Origin: Acidimicrobiia bacterium
GTDB taxonomy: Bacteria; Actinomycetota; Acidimicrobiia; Spongiisociales; UBA5794
NCBI GenBank assembly: GCA_003235475.1
Contig: QJWC01000016.1
Location: 1 to 50,937 of the forward strand
Direction of reading: 5' to 3'
Length of the DNA: 50,937 nt
Shown: one piece after another, positions 6,589-15,618 of the stretch
Position numbering within the stretch: the first letter of the stretch is position 1
How the letters are laid out: every line of letters begins with the position of its first letter
Position numbers and translations under genes: made by a program
The notes under the pieces: generated by a model
The model's input: the letters and a program-made list of their open reading frames with translations, nothing else
Databases searched by the model: none
Told to the model about the DNA's origin: nothing

Positions 6589-9360
6589 ATGCCCGGGACG
6601 ATGGATCGCATCGCGGAGATCGATCAGCAGCTTGCGGATCTGCAATCGGAGGATGCCGATCGCGCTGCGGTCGACTCGATCCGCGATCGGCTCGGTTCTG
6701 TCAAGGACTACTTCCGGAAGACGACCGATGACATCAGCGCGGCGAAGGACCGCATTGCGTCCGAGCTGGAAGCCGCGAGCGAGGGTTCGCATACCCAGCC
6801 ACCGGAGATATCCGCCGAAGAGGTCGAGAAGTTCCTGGACAACGTGGCGGAGGATGACTCCGGCCTCGACAAGTGGATCGAGGATGCAACCGAGTCCATG
6901 AAGGGGCTTGTCAGTGATTTCTCAAAAGCTGGCAACCCGACACCCGAGGAGCTCAACGAGGAGATCTCCGGGTTCGAGGACGAGTTCAAGGGGGAGGTCA
7001 AGGACTGGCTCAAAGGAGCGGGCAAGGCGAGCGGCGGATTGAAGAAGCTGCTCGAGGACAAGCGGGTGAAGGAGTTCACCGACGGCGTCCAAGGCGGGCT
7101 CGCGTCGTCAGGCAACGTACTCGGTGGTGTGACCGAGGGACTCGAGAAGGTCGACAGCCTCCTCGCATGGTTCCAGACCGTCGATGACCTCACATCGGAC
7201 GACGCGCAGACCCAACTGAACGCACTCGGCGAGGCGTTCGACGGAATCGTTGACTCGCTTGGCGGTTCGATCACATTGATCCCCGGTCTCGGCGCGTTCT
7301 TCCACCTGTACGGGGAGGCGTTTCGCGGCGCAGCCGCCAGCGCCGCGACCATCTCGGCGTCGCGCGACCACTACAACGACATCTTTCAGACCGTCGACGA
7401 GGGCAAGTACCTCTACCTGACGGCAGACGCCAGGCTTCAGATGAAGATCGCAGCCCTCGAGGAGGAGCGGGCCAAGCTCCTCGAGGAAGGGCTCGATGCC
7501 GCGTATGAAGAGCGAATCGCGCGTGAAAGCGCTGATGGCAGCTCGGGAGAGGTCACGTTCACATCCGACTATGAGGTGGCGGTCGAATCGGCTTTCCGGA
7601 CTGCATCGAACTACCAGCCTCCGCTCAGGAGCGACGCGTACATTGCGTGGAGCAATTCGTCGAAGCAACTCGATGCGGCGAAGGGCGAGCTCGAGGCAGC
7701 AACGGTCAACCTCGACGCCGCTCGGATGGAGCTGAGCCAAGCCGAGATCGCCGCTGAACATGCCCAGGACCAGGGCGCTGCACAGGGCCGCATCGACATG
7801 GCGCGGGGATCGGTCGACCGTGCCGAAGAGCGATTCAACAGTGCGAGCGCTGGCCATACCGACGCGGCCGCGGCCCACCGTGACGCAACTTCGAGGTTCC
7901 GGGCGGAGAACGAGGCGTACAACGATGTTGTGAGGGATCACGTGATCCGCCACGCCGCAGGCACGCACGGCGGTCGCGGGTTCACCGAGAAGGAGTGGGC
8001 TCAGTTCAACCGCGATTATCCCCAGTACGAGGTGACACCCGCGTACCTCGCTGCTCTTTCCGCATCCAATGAGACCGAGGAGCAGGACACCGGTGGGGGT
8101 GCAACGTCACCCGTGGGAGCTGGAGCCGTGATCGGCGGAGCCTCTGCATCCGCATTGTCGAGCAAGAAGGACAAGCGGGGACTGCTGATCGGTGCAGGGG
8201 CCGCTCTTGGGGGACTGCTGCTGATCGGCGCCATATTCGTGCTTCCCAACCTCGGCAGTGACGGCGAGATCAAGGCAGCTGAGACCACGTCTTCAACCCA
8301 GGCGTCGGCACCGTCGGAGAACAGCGACGAACCAGCGTCCGACGCCAACACGGACGTGTGCGCCGAGAACGCTCGAGGCTGCGCGGACTACGGCACTTCG
8401 ATCTTTGCGTCCGGGTCGATCGTGTGGGAACCGGGCGGTTCCTGCCCGTCGACGCCAACCGACGTGGAGAGCACAGGCATCAACCCGTCTTCAACGGGTT
8501 GGCGCGTGTTCGTCCCGGGATTCGGGGGATGCACACTCGGCGATGATGGCGTCACGTGCCCGGGCGAACAGAGACGAGGGCAACGCGAGTCGAACGGCGT
8601 CGTGACCTTGCTCGGAGAGACCCTCGAGGTGACGGAGGTACTGGACGACGGGTTCGCCGGTGTCGCGGAGGAGTGGTCCGCCTCGCCGGATGCCGATGGG
8701 AACCCGGACATGTCGACCGCGGATTGTACGAGGGGAGGATCGTTCAGGTTCACCACCGATCCACAGTCGTGGCAACAGGCGGTGGCGAGCCCGATCGCCG
8801 AGTCCTCGCCGATGAGCGTCAACGGCTTTGCCTGCTTCCTGATGCCGACCGACACAGGTGTGGTGATGGCGTGGTCGATGCAGGTCGGGGTCGCGGTGCC
8901 GCAGCCCTCGTCGCCGTTCCAAGTGAGCCTCGAAGCTGGACTCGGAGACTGGGTAACGGTCGCAACCGAAGTGCAAGGTGTGATCGACCCGAGCGGTCGT
9001 CTCGGCATGACCACCACGGGGACGGATGGCAGCACTCGCACCCCCACGTCGTATCTCGACTTCCAAGCGGCGCGAGCCGACCTTGCAGCGTTCATCGAGG
9101 AGATCTTCGGCGCCGACGTGGATCCGATTGACGTGATCGACGAATTGGGGCTCGATCCCACCGATCCGGAGGGCGCCTTGGAGTCGCTGAGGAATGATGC
9201 TCTGGCCGCGATCTTCGGGGCGTATTCGTTTGACCGTAACAACAGTGAGGAGGAGGCGGCTGCCCTGGAGAACTATGGCCCGGACACCCTGGTCGATGCC
9301 GCCGGTGTGCTTCGTAACGGCCGGTTCGCGGCTTTCGCGCCGTCGAACGTGTGCCACTGA
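6589..9360 (+). CDS. Large membrane protein: coiled-coil inside, Cys-containing domain outside; unknown function
   Basis: A 923-residue protein with a strong SD (GGAGGAGG) just before the ATG. Residues 1-525 are acidic and largely helical, with several heptad-like stretches (about 5-60, 285-310 and 360-450) and a glycine-rich hydrophobic patch near 225-255. One clear membrane segment follows at about 531-552, with positive residues (KKDKR) before it. The 560-923 part is therefore probably outside the cell; it begins with a Ser/Thr/Ala-rich linker and holds scattered cysteines suited to disulfides. The gene is divergent from the RRM operon. I recognise no family. The layout suggests a scaffold or sensor that spans the membrane. 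Confidence 0.8.
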   Translation: MPGTMDRIAEIDQQLADLQSEDADRAAVDSIRDRLGSVKDYFRKTTDDISAAKDRIASELEAASEGSHTQPPEISAEEVEKFLDNVAEDDSGLDKWIEDATESMKGLVSDFSKAGNPTPEELNEEISGFEDEFKGEVKDWLKGAGKASGGLKKLLEDKRVKEFTDGVQGGLASSGNVLGGVTEGLEKVDSLLAWFQTVDDLTSDDAQTQLNALGEAFDGIVDSLGGSITLIPGLGAFFHLYGEAFRGAAASAATISASRDHYNDIFQTVDEGKYLYLTADARLQMKIAALEEERAKLLEEGLDAAYEERIARESADGSSGEVTFTSDYEVAVESAFRTASNYQPPLRSDAYIAWSNSSKQLDAAKGELEAATVNLDAARMELSQAEIAAEHAQDQGAAQGRIDMARGSVDRAEERFNSASAGHTDAAAAHRDATSRFRAENEAYNDVVRDHVIRHAAGTHGGRGFTEKEWAQFNRDYPQYEVTPAYLAALSASNETEEQDTGGGATSPVGAGAVIGGASASALSSKKDKRGLLIGAGAALGGLLLIGAIFVLPNLGSDGEIKAAETTSSTQASAPSENSDEPASDANTDVCAENARGCADYGTSIFASGSIVWEPGGSCPSTPTDVESTGINPSSTGWRVFVPGFGGCTLGDDGVTCPGEQRRGQRESNGVVTLLGETLEVTEVLDDGFAGVAEEWSASPDADGNPDMSTADCTRGGSFRFTTDPQSWQQAVASPIAESSPMSVNGFACFLMPTDTGVVMAWSMQVGVAVPQPSSPFQVSLEAGLGDWVTVATEVQGVIDPSGRLGMTTTGTDGSTRTPTSYLDFQAARADLAAFIEEIFGADVDPIDVIDELGLDPTDPEGALESLRNDALAAIFGAYSFDRNNSEEEAAALENYGPDTLVDAAGVLRNGRFAAFAPSNVCH

Positions 9361-9641
9361 TGACCGATGAGCGGCGTCACCAACGAGATCTGCCCCTGAT
9401 CCTCGAATACGGTCAACATCTCCACATCGGGTCACGGACGAAGCCCGGCATTCCGCGCGCCCAGGGAAAGGCCGCGGGCGTCGGCTTGATCTCGGGCGAG
9501 ACGCTCGGGATCTACAACATCACAGCATTGGCTGATGCACGTGGACAAGGAGCTGGCACCGCGGTCACAAGCTCACTGCTCCACCTGGTCGCCGAACGCG
9601 GATGTACCCACGCGATCCTGCAAATGGTCGCCGCCAGCTGA
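9360..9641 (+). pseudogene. GNAT acetyltransferase remnant
   Basis: The 93-residue frame contains the acetyl-CoA-binding core of a GNAT enzyme: a beta strand ending in LGIYNITALADARGQGAG (the R/Q-x-x-G-x-A/G loop), then TAVTSSLLHLVAERG and LQMVAAS. The N-terminal half of the fold is missing, and the frame stops just where the usual 'YRRLGF' end should come; a shifted frame beyond the stop reads SEHQRLFGCR, which looks like that end. Loss of both ends points to a decayed gene. The ATG overlaps the preceding stop by one base (TGATG). Confidence 0.55.
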
Positions 9642-9655
9642 GTGAGCATCAGCGG

Positions 9656-10078
9656 CTATTCGGGTGCCGGTCGTCCGGTCAGCTGCTCGTAGATGCCCAC
9701 GCCTTCGGTCATCGCCCAGGTCTCGGCGAGCTTTCCGTCGCGGACGATGTTGAACATCATCTCGTAGTAGATGATCGTCTTGCCGGTCGCCTCCAAGCCC
9801 ATGTACGGGCCGGTGTGTGTCGCCGTCACCGTGCAGTTGCAGCCGACCATCGTGTCGTTCGCCACGATGTGATGGATCTCGGTGTGCTTGTCCGAGAACG
9901 CGATCCGATTCGCCTCCATGACCTTGATCTCATGCTCGAGATCCACTGACCATCCGGCGGGACCCTCCGGGCCGTACTCGCGCCAATCGTCGGTCAGGCA
10001 GGCGGCGAAGGCCTCAACGTCCCCGACATCGTACGCGGCCCATGCCCGCCGCAGGAGATCTTCATTGGCTTTGCTCAT
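9656..10078 (-). CDS. SnoaL-like / NTF2-fold protein (ester cyclase family)
   Basis: A 140-residue protein with the SnoaL-like pattern: an N-terminal helix (LLRRAWAAYDVGDVEAFAACLTDDW), then alternating strands ending in EMMFNIVRDGKLAETWAMTEG. This NTF2-like cone fold holds a small hydrophobic ligand; members include polyketide cyclases, hydrolases and many uncharacterised proteins, so the reaction is unknown. The ATG at 10078 gives a compact normal-length protein; the longer upstream reading has no family features. It stands alone, convergent with the GNAT remnant. Confidence 0.8.
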   Translation of the reverse strand: MSKANEDLLRRAWAAYDVGDVEAFAACLTDDWREYGPEGPAGWSVDLEHEIKVMEANRIAFSDKHTEIHHIVANDTMVGCNCTVTATHTGPYMGLEATGKTIIYYEMMFNIVRDGKLAETWAMTEGVGIYEQLTGRPAPE

Positions 10079-10241
10079 GCACGGCCCCGTTTCTGTCGGT
10101 TTCGGCGACACGCTAGGGCTCGGTCGGCAAGTCATCCTCCCAATCCGACTCGATCGGTGGGCCGGCGCCCCCGGAGTAGGCTCCAAGTTGGGCTTCGAAC
10201 CTCTTCCCTCTCTGGCAGAGGTGCTCGACTTCTCGAGCCAG

Positions 10242-10427
10242 CTAGTCGTCGTCCGATCTCGAGAGAGCTCCGGCGACGACAACGACGATCCCCGCAATGA
10301 CACCGAACATGAACAGCAACGCAACGATGTCGGCGCCCGAGTCATTGTCGAGGAGCGCCACGAGCAGGCCGCCCATGCCCAGCGCGAGGATGAGTCCGAC
10401 GATCATGGTGACGGTTCGTGTGTTCAA
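10242..10427 (-). CDS. Small two-pass membrane protein
   Basis: A 61-residue protein with two hydrophobic segments (about 5-25 and 33-53), a short DNDSG turn between them and an acidic SRSDDD tail. A TTG start at 10427 is chosen because GAGGGAG lies at a good distance upstream; longer readings lack a signal. No family is recognised. The 163 bases between it and the SnoaL-like gene hold no gene that I can support. Confidence 0.55.
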   Translation of the reverse strand: MNTRTVTMIVGLILALGMGGLLVALLDNDSGADIVALLFMFGVIAGIVVVVAGALSRSDDD

Positions 10428-10538
10428 CGGGGTCTCCCTCTTGATGACCAACACTCTACGCGGTGCAGGTGTGGCGTGACCTCTCATCGGTCGGTAGCGA
10501 TGAGCTAGGGTTTTCCGCTCGCCGAGCGAAAGGGTGTC

Positions 10539-11051
10539 GTGCAATTCGAATGGTCAACTCTGCTGAATCTGATCTCATCCTTCGCAGTTCTCGCAGGTGT
10601 GATCTTCGCCGTCGTCGAGCTCCGGAATGCCGGTCGCGACCGTCGCGACGCCGCGGCGGTGGGTGTCGTGGGGACAGTGCAGTCCCAAGAAGTCCGGCAG
10701 GCGATGCGCGACATTCTTGCCCTCCCGAACAGGGTCGAGCCGCAGGTGGTCCGGGACAATCCGGCACTCTTGGATGCTGCGCTTGCCGTTGACAGCGCCT
10801 GCGAGATGTGGGGGTCCATGGTGTTCGAGGGAATCGTCGACCACCACATGTTGGATCGGATGGTCGGGGGTTGGATTCGCGGCAGCTGGAATCGTCTGGA
10901 GTTGTGGATCGCATCCGAGCGAGAGGTACTGAACAGCCAGAACGTCGCCGAATGGTGGCAGTGGATCGTCGAACTCCTGGAGAACGACCCGGATCCTGGC
11001 AAGGCACAAGGCGCCCACATCGCGTATCGAGACCAAGCGAGACGGCAATAG
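10539..11051 (+). CDS. DUF4760-like membrane-anchored protein
   Basis: A 170-residue protein with one N-terminal membrane segment (about residues 7-25), followed by ELRNAGRDRRD and a helical domain rich in Trp (WGSMVFEGIV, WIRGSWNRLELWI, AEWWQWIVELLE). This arrangement resembles the DUF4760 family of uncharacterised bacterial proteins. The start is GTG at 10539 with GCGAAAGGG upstream. It is divergent from the small membrane protein gene, and nothing nearby suggests a function. Confidence 0.65.
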   Translation: MQFEWSTLLNLISSFAVLAGVIFAVVELRNAGRDRRDAAAVGVVGTVQSQEVRQAMRDILALPNRVEPQVVRDNPALLDAALAVDSACEMWGSMVFEGIVDHHMLDRMVGGWIRGSWNRLELWIASEREVLNSQNVAEWWQWIVELLENDPDPGKAQGAHIAYRDQARRQ

Positions 11052-11094
11052 GCCCGCGTTCGAAGTCAGCAACGCTGGGCCCGACTTGTCGTGT

Positions 11095-11457
11095 CTAGCG
11101 GTCCACGTCCACGACGAGGGGGCCATGCCCGTCGCCAAAGCGGATCACGACAGCTTCGACGTCTCCATCCTCGGAAACGATCTCGCGATGCACAACTCCA
11201 GCCGGTACGACCACGAAGTCGCCTGATTCGGCCGTAGCCGTCTCGATCGGCTCGTCTCCGTGCTCGACGGTCAACGATCCTGACAGCATGTAGAAGACGG
11301 TCGTGTTCGACCCGTGGTGGTGCCATCCGGTCGATACACCAGCCGGAACGGAGGAAAGACCGGACCACAGCGTCGGCTCGTCGATCGCTGCGCGTCGAGC
11401 GATCGCACCTGACTCGCCACCCTGATCTGCAGCCTTTTCGACCCTGACGCGGTCCAC
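11095..11457 (-). CDS. Cupin-domain protein
   Basis: A 120-residue single-domain cupin. Cupin motif 1 is GWHHHGSNTTVFYMLSGSL, but the usual Glu ligand after the His pair is not in place. Motif 2 is GDFVVVPAGVVHREI with its His. Such proteins bind a metal or small molecule and may act as sensors or small enzymes; the substrate is unknown. The GTG at 11457 has GGGAGG seven bases upstream, which decides the start. The gene converges on the DUF4760-like gene. Confidence 0.85.
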   Translation of the reverse strand: MDRVRVEKAADQGGESGAIARRAAIDEPTLWSGLSSVPAGVSTGWHHHGSNTTVFYMLSGSLTVEHGDEPIETATAESGDFVVVPAGVVHREIVSEDGDVEAVVIRFGDGHGPLVVDVDR

Positions 11458-11504
11458 ACGAGCCTCCCGATACGCCTCTAACGATCGTACCGCTGTATCG
11501 ATGC

Positions 11505-11532
11505 GCGCACGGCCCGCAAGGGCTGGGTGCGC
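11505..11532 (-). terminator. Possible hairpin terminator downstream of the UPF0316 gene
   Basis: The arms GCGCAC and GTGCGC enclose an inner GCCC-GCAA-GGGC hairpin. It lies 22 bases past the stop of the UPF0316 gene and before the cupin start, both on the minus strand. No T-tract follows, so the call rests on structure and position only. Confidence 0.4.
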
Positions 11533-11554
11533 GGGCGCTCATCGTGCCGCGAGG

Positions 11555-12106
11555 CTACTTGCGCACGTCCGTGTCGCGGCGGAGGGTGATCGAGTCCGTG
11601 TGGTCGATCGTCACGAAGGCTTCCGGATTCGCTGCCTTGATCCTTGTGATCGCATCCCCCACGCGGCGCCGGGGGATGACGGCAAGCGTGAGCCTGACCT
11701 CGCCCTTCATGCCGTCGCCGTTCAAGACGGTGGCGCCGAAGCCCATCTCCCTGAGTAAGGGGGCGACCTGATCCGATTCGACGGGAGCCACCACGCGGAG
11801 CAGCGATTGGCCGATCGCGAGCCATTCCTCGACGAGGCTCCCGAGGTAGGTGCCCGCTGCGAACCCCGCTGCGAACGCAACCATTCGCCACGGGTCCTGG
11901 AGCCCTGAAAGGACTCTGGCAACGGCTATCACCCAGATGAGCGATTCGACGAATCCGAGGGCCGCGGCGAGCGTCCGACGGCCCCTTCCGAGGAGCACGA
12001 TGCGGACGGTGCTGATCCCCACGTCGATGGACCGCAGGGAAAAGATGATGAAGAGGTCGAGTGCGAGTTGCATCACGGCAGCGTACGACGCAGGGTCGTC
12101 AACCAA
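11555..12106 (-). CDS. UPF0316 / DUF2179 family membrane protein
   Basis: A protein with three membrane segments (about 15-105), beginning LFIIFSLRSIDVGISTVRIVLLGRG and including GFVESLIWVIAVARVL, then a cytoplasmic DUF2179-type domain with GFGATVLNGDGMKGEVRLTLAVIPRR near 120-150. This matches the UPF0316 family (B. subtilis YebE relatives), whose function is unknown. The TTG start at 12106 gives 183 residues; ATG at 12073 (residue 12) is equally plausible because family members usually start right at the first membrane segment. Confidence 0.85.
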   Translation of the reverse strand: MVDDPASYAAVMQLALDLFIIFSLRSIDVGISTVRIVLLGRGRRTLAAALGFVESLIWVIAVARVLSGLQDPWRMVAFAAGFAAGTYLGSLVEEWLAIGQSLLRVVAPVESDQVAPLLREMGFGATVLNGDGMKGEVRLTLAVIPRRRVGDAITRIKAANPEAFVTIDHTDSITLRRDTDVRK

Positions 12107-12158
12107 CTGAGAGAAAGTGTGTCAAAGTAGGGCGCGAAGAACCTGCAGCGGAGGGGTC

Positions 12159-12542
12159 ATGGGAATCAATCGGATCGGACAGATCCTCATCACCGTGGAC
12201 GATCTCGACGGTGCAATCACCTTCTACCGGGACGTCGTCGGCTTGACGCATCTCTTCGACGTCCCCGGCCAAGGAATGAGTTTCTTCCAGCTGGGCGAGA
12301 CGCGGGTGTACTTGGGTACGACCGAGTCACCCGAGTTCGCGTCGAACCCGATCCTCTACCTCGATTGCGACGACATCGATGCTGAGCACGATCGACTCAA
12401 AGGAGAGGGCGTCGAGTTCATGAGTGAGCCGACCAAGATCCACACCGACGCGAACGGTGACATGTGGCTCTCGTTCTTCAAGACGCCTGAGGGCCTGCCC
12501 ACCGCCCTGATGGAGACGCGCCCGCCGACACGCACCGACTAG
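12159..12542 (+). CDS. VOC-superfamily (glyoxalase-like) protein
   Basis: A 127-residue protein with the two beta-alpha-beta-beta-beta modules of the vicinal oxygen chelate fold: QILITVDDLDGAITFYRDVVGL at the start, and ILYLDCDDIDAEHDRLKGEGVEF plus ANGDMWLSFFKTPEGLPTALME in the second half. The first metal ligand, usually His, is Gln here. Dioxygenase, isomerase or resistance roles are all possible. The ATG at 12159 is preceded by GGAGGGG, which favours it over a longer reading. It converges on the AfsR/SARP-type regulator gene. Confidence 0.85.
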   Translation: MGINRIGQILITVDDLDGAITFYRDVVGLTHLFDVPGQGMSFFQLGETRVYLGTTESPEFASNPILYLDCDDIDAEHDRLKGEGVEFMSEPTKIHTDANGDMWLSFFKTPEGLPTALMETRPPTRTD

Positions 12543-13456
12543 CGACCAGGCTCGAGCACGGCACGAGTGGCGGCGGCGAGTTCGGTCTGCGTCATCGGCC
12601 CGAGCGGTTCGGAGATGTCACCAGTGAGCGCCTGGAAGTGGCGTTGCTCCCAAACATCGCGGGCCAAGCCGAGTTCCTCGCGCAGCTGGCCGGCCGCAGC
12701 CACCAGTGGGGCCGCGTCTCTGCCGTGTCCGTCGCGGGTCATCGCCAGCTCCGCTGCAGCTTCTGCGGCGTCGATCAATCCCCACCAGGTGTTGATGCGC
12801 AGTGACTGGGTGAGTGCAACATCGAGTTCGGCCGCGGCATCGGAGAGCCTTGACTCCAGAACCGCAGCGCGCGCTCGGATGATCCTCGCTCGAACGGTCG
12901 GCACGAGTGGTGATCGTCCCGGAGTGTCGACGTCGAGAATGGCTGCGGTGACCTCCTTGGTGAGATGTAGGTCGCCCTGTTCCAAGGCAATGAGTGCGCG
13001 TTCGACTCGAGAGACGCCGACATGGAACTCGGAGCGGTGCTCGAGGAACAGGTCGATCACCGTGTCCATCGTCGATGCGGCGGACGCGAGCTCACCGTCC
13101 ACACGGTCTGCCATACCCGTCAGAGCGGCCACGAAGTGGTCGACATAGATGCCTGGATCTGCGGCAACGAGCGCGACCGCTCGATCGGTCAACTTCCGTC
13201 CGAGGTCGGTGTCACCGGCCCAGATCGTCACCGCCGCGAGATTGACCGTCGTCGGCATAGCAGCCGGCGAGTCCCCGTATATCTCGAGGCTGCGCCGGAA
13301 CCACCTTGCAGCTTCCACCATGTCCCCGCGCACCGCCCACAGGGATCCGATCGGGTTCATGATCGCGGCTCGTTCCTGGTCCATACTTCGATCGGTCGCG
13401 TCTTGAAGCCGCGTCGAGGTCTCCTTGTTGGAGTGCAAGGTGTCCTCCCGCCGCAC
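12539..13456 (-). CDS. C-terminal TPR fragment of a frameshifted AfsR/SARP-type regulator
   Basis: This frame continues the repeat region of the regulator that starts at 15515. Its homologous part begins near 13410 (RLQDATDRSMDQERAAIMN), followed by TPR-like helices (GSLWAVRGDMVEAARWFRRSLEIYGD and others) and an end typical of these proteins (LTGDISEPLGPMTQTELAAATRAVL). The GTG at 13456 is the first possible start in the frame, ATG at 13384 the next; neither has a good ribosome-binding site. It is probably the tail of one damaged gene rather than an independent gene. Confidence 0.7.
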   Translation of the reverse strand: MRREDTLHSNKETSTRLQDATDRSMDQERAAIMNPIGSLWAVRGDMVEAARWFRRSLEIYGDSPAAMPTTVNLAAVTIWAGDTDLGRKLTDRAVALVAADPGIYVDHFVAALTGMADRVDGELASAASTMDTVIDLFLEHRSEFHVGVSRVERALIALEQGDLHLTKEVTAAILDVDTPGRSPLVPTVRARIIRARAAVLESRLSDAAAELDVALTQSLRINTWWGLIDAAEAAAELAMTRDGHGRDAAPLVAAAGQLREELGLARDVWEQRHFQALTGDISEPLGPMTQTELAAATRAVLEPGR

Positions 13457-15515
13457 CGAGAGCCGCCCTTTGTCCGTCGGTGATGCCGCCCGAGTCCAGC
13501 GCTGCCGATACCAATCGTCGGCCCTCCGGATACCACCCGAGGCTGACCCAATACTGCGCGACGAAGTCGATCATCGCTGCACCTGCCTCCGGGTCGCGTG
13601 CCAACAGGCTGTCGGCCACGGTGACGATGTTCGGGCGTTCGACCCGGATCAGATCGAGCCACTCGCGATGCTCCTTCCGTCGCCCAATGCCTGCTTCCTC
13701 CATCATCGACCCGTAGAAGGCGTCCCTCCTCTGTGTGACGAGCTCGGTGTCACCGCTCGCCGCGAGCATTTCCGATCCGTACTGCCGCAGGGGTTCGAGA
13801 ACCCGGTACCGACGCCCCGATGCAGACGTGCGGAGCATCATCGATTTCTCCATGAGTCCGTCGATTGCGTTCTGCGTCGCGTCAGTTCCGAGACCGGACA
13901 CCGCGACGGCCGCGTCGAATCCGAAATCGGATTGAATGACCGCGAGCCGCGAGAACGCTTCTCGCTCGTCATCGGTGAGAAGCGAGATGCTCCACTCGAT
14001 CGCCGCCCGCAGGGTCCGGTGCCGAGGGAGCGCAGTCCTGGGTCCAGCGCCGACCGCGGAGAGGACATCATCCATTCGATCAGCGATCTCTTCAACGGTC
14101 ATGGTCCTGGTTCGGACAGCCGCCAGTTCGATCGCGAGGGGGATTCCATCGAGCATCCGGACGATACGGGAGACCGACTCGAGCGATGCTTCGCCCCTTG
14201 ATCCTTCGCAGGCTGCCTCCGCCCGATCGAGGAACAGGCGAACCGAATCGACGGCATCGGATTCGGCGATCTCCTCGGATGGAACGGGCAGCGATCGGAC
14301 GGTGATCACGGCTTCGCCCTGGATGCGCAGTGGCTCACGGCTGGTCGCCAGCAATCGCACGTCTGGACATTGCGCGAGTAGCTGACGCGTGACCTCGGCG
14401 GCGGCGTCGATCACGTGCTCGCAGTTGTCCACGATCAACAGATCGCGGGCAGAACCAACTTGCTCGACAATGCCCGACATTGGGCCCGCGGCGATGTGCT
14501 GGTCGACGCCGAGGGTCGTGGCAAGGGTATCGACGACGCCTCCAGGTTCGGAGATCGAGGCCAGATCGATGAACCACGCGGTTCCGCTGGTCCAGCCATT
14601 TCGTGCGAACTCCAAGGCAAGCCGGGTCTTGCCGCTTCCGCCGGGACCCGCCAGGGTGATGAGTCGGTTGGTCCCAAACCGATCGTGGATCTCGTGGATC
14701 TCGTGCGTGCGACCGATGAACGAGTCGACGCTCGCCGGAATGTTGCCCGACGCGGCGGGTCGCTTCTTGCCCTCGAGCGTCCCGGCGAGAATCTTGGACT
14801 CGATGTCCATGAGACGCGATCCGACATCCAGTCCGAGGTCAGCGAGGGCACAACGAGCCTGTTGAAGCGAACGGGTTGCCGCGACCTGCCTGTCTTCGTG
14901 GTAGAGCGCTGAAGCCAAGTTTCCCCAAAGCTGTTCCCGGTAGGGGAAGTGTGTGACTGCAGTTTCGAGTTCCGCGATCACCTCGCGATACCGACCGAGG
15001 CGAATCGCGGCGCCGGACCAGAGCTCGAGAGCGTCCCCTCGTGTCTCGACGAGCGCTCGCCTTGCTTGGTCCAGGGTCGGCGTATCCGATAGGGAGCTGA
15101 GCGGATCGCTCGTCCACAGACGGAGCGCTTCCTCGAGCGCGCCGAGAACTTCTCGATCGTCTGAGGATCGGCGAGCGACGGAAACGAGATCCTCGAAGCG
15201 GAGCGCGTCGATGTCCGACCGTGCGACGCGGGCGAGATAGCCGCGGGGGGTGGTTGCGATCAGGTTCCCGCCGACCCCGGCGTCTTCGAGCGCGGATCGC
15301 AGCCGCGACACGGTGACTCTGAGTTTGTGCTCGGCCCCATCCGGTGAAGTTTCTCCCCAGATGTCATCGATCAGGTGATCCGTGGATAAGGGTTTGCCAG
15401 GGTCGAGCAGGAGATGGGCAAGGACGAGTCCCACCCTCCCCGCGGGGAGCGCGGTGACCGAGTCGCCCGATGCGACCGAGATCTCACCGAAGAGCCTGAA
15501 CTCCACTCCGGCCAC
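13212..15515 (-). CDS. AfsR/SARP-type regulator (winged helix, BTAD, NB-ARC), interrupted by a frameshift
   Basis: The N-terminal part of a large transcriptional regulator. An OmpR-like winged helix (1-95, starting VEFRLFGEISV) is followed by a bacterial transcriptional activation domain (100-245), a STAND ATPase with P-loop GPGGSGKT (near 290) and Walker B LLIVDNCEH (near 358), then TPR-like repeats. Near 13405-13415 the repeat pattern (HLALQQGDLDAA) jumps to the next frame, so the last 66 residues of this frame are out of register. The start is GTG at 15515, with GGGGG upstream. Intact homologues control secondary metabolism or stress genes. The gene is divergent from an exported protein. 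Confidence 0.85.
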   Translation of the reverse strand: MAGVEFRLFGEISVASGDSVTALPAGRVGLVLAHLLLDPGKPLSTDHLIDDIWGETSPDGAEHKLRVTVSRLRSALEDAGVGGNLIATTPRGYLARVARSDIDALRFEDLVSVARRSSDDREVLGALEEALRLWTSDPLSSLSDTPTLDQARRALVETRGDALELWSGAAIRLGRYREVIAELETAVTHFPYREQLWGNLASALYHEDRQVAATRSLQQARCALADLGLDVGSRLMDIESKILAGTLEGKKRPAASGNIPASVDSFIGRTHEIHEIHDRFGTNRLITLAGPGGSGKTRLALEFARNGWTSGTAWFIDLASISEPGGVVDTLATTLGVDQHIAAGPMSGIVEQVGSARDLLIVDNCEHVIDAAAEVTRQLLAQCPDVRLLATSREPLRIQGEAVITVRSLPVPSEEIAESDAVDSVRLFLDRAEAACEGSRGEASLESVSRIVRMLDGIPLAIELAAVRTRTMTVEEIADRMDDVLSAVGAGPRTALPRHRTLRAAIEWSISLLTDDEREAFSRLAVIQSDFGFDAAVAVSGLGTDATQNAIDGLMEKSMMLRTSASGRRYRVLEPLRQYGSEMLAASGDTELVTQRRDAFYGSMMEEAGIGRRKEHREWLDLIRVERPNIVTVADSLLARDPEAGAAMIDFVAQYWVSLGWYPEGRRLVSAALDSGGITDGQRAALGAAGGHLALQQGDLDAASRRDRSKYGPGTSRDHEPDRIPVGGARGHGGSCKVVPAQPRDIRGLAGCYADDGQSRGGDDLGR

Positions 15516-15618
15516 TGTATCCCCCAAGTTTCGGCGGATGTGGACGCATGTGACCTCGGTGTGATGTTCGGGTGAACCCCTCTCGGCATGCTGACGCTGC
15601 GCTACCTGAGGAGGACAC

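Noticed and set aside
10140-10245. A tRNA-like GTTCGAA on the minus strand between two small genes
   Set aside because: The bases around it do not pair into a T-arm, and no acceptor, D or anticodon stems could be built on either strand.
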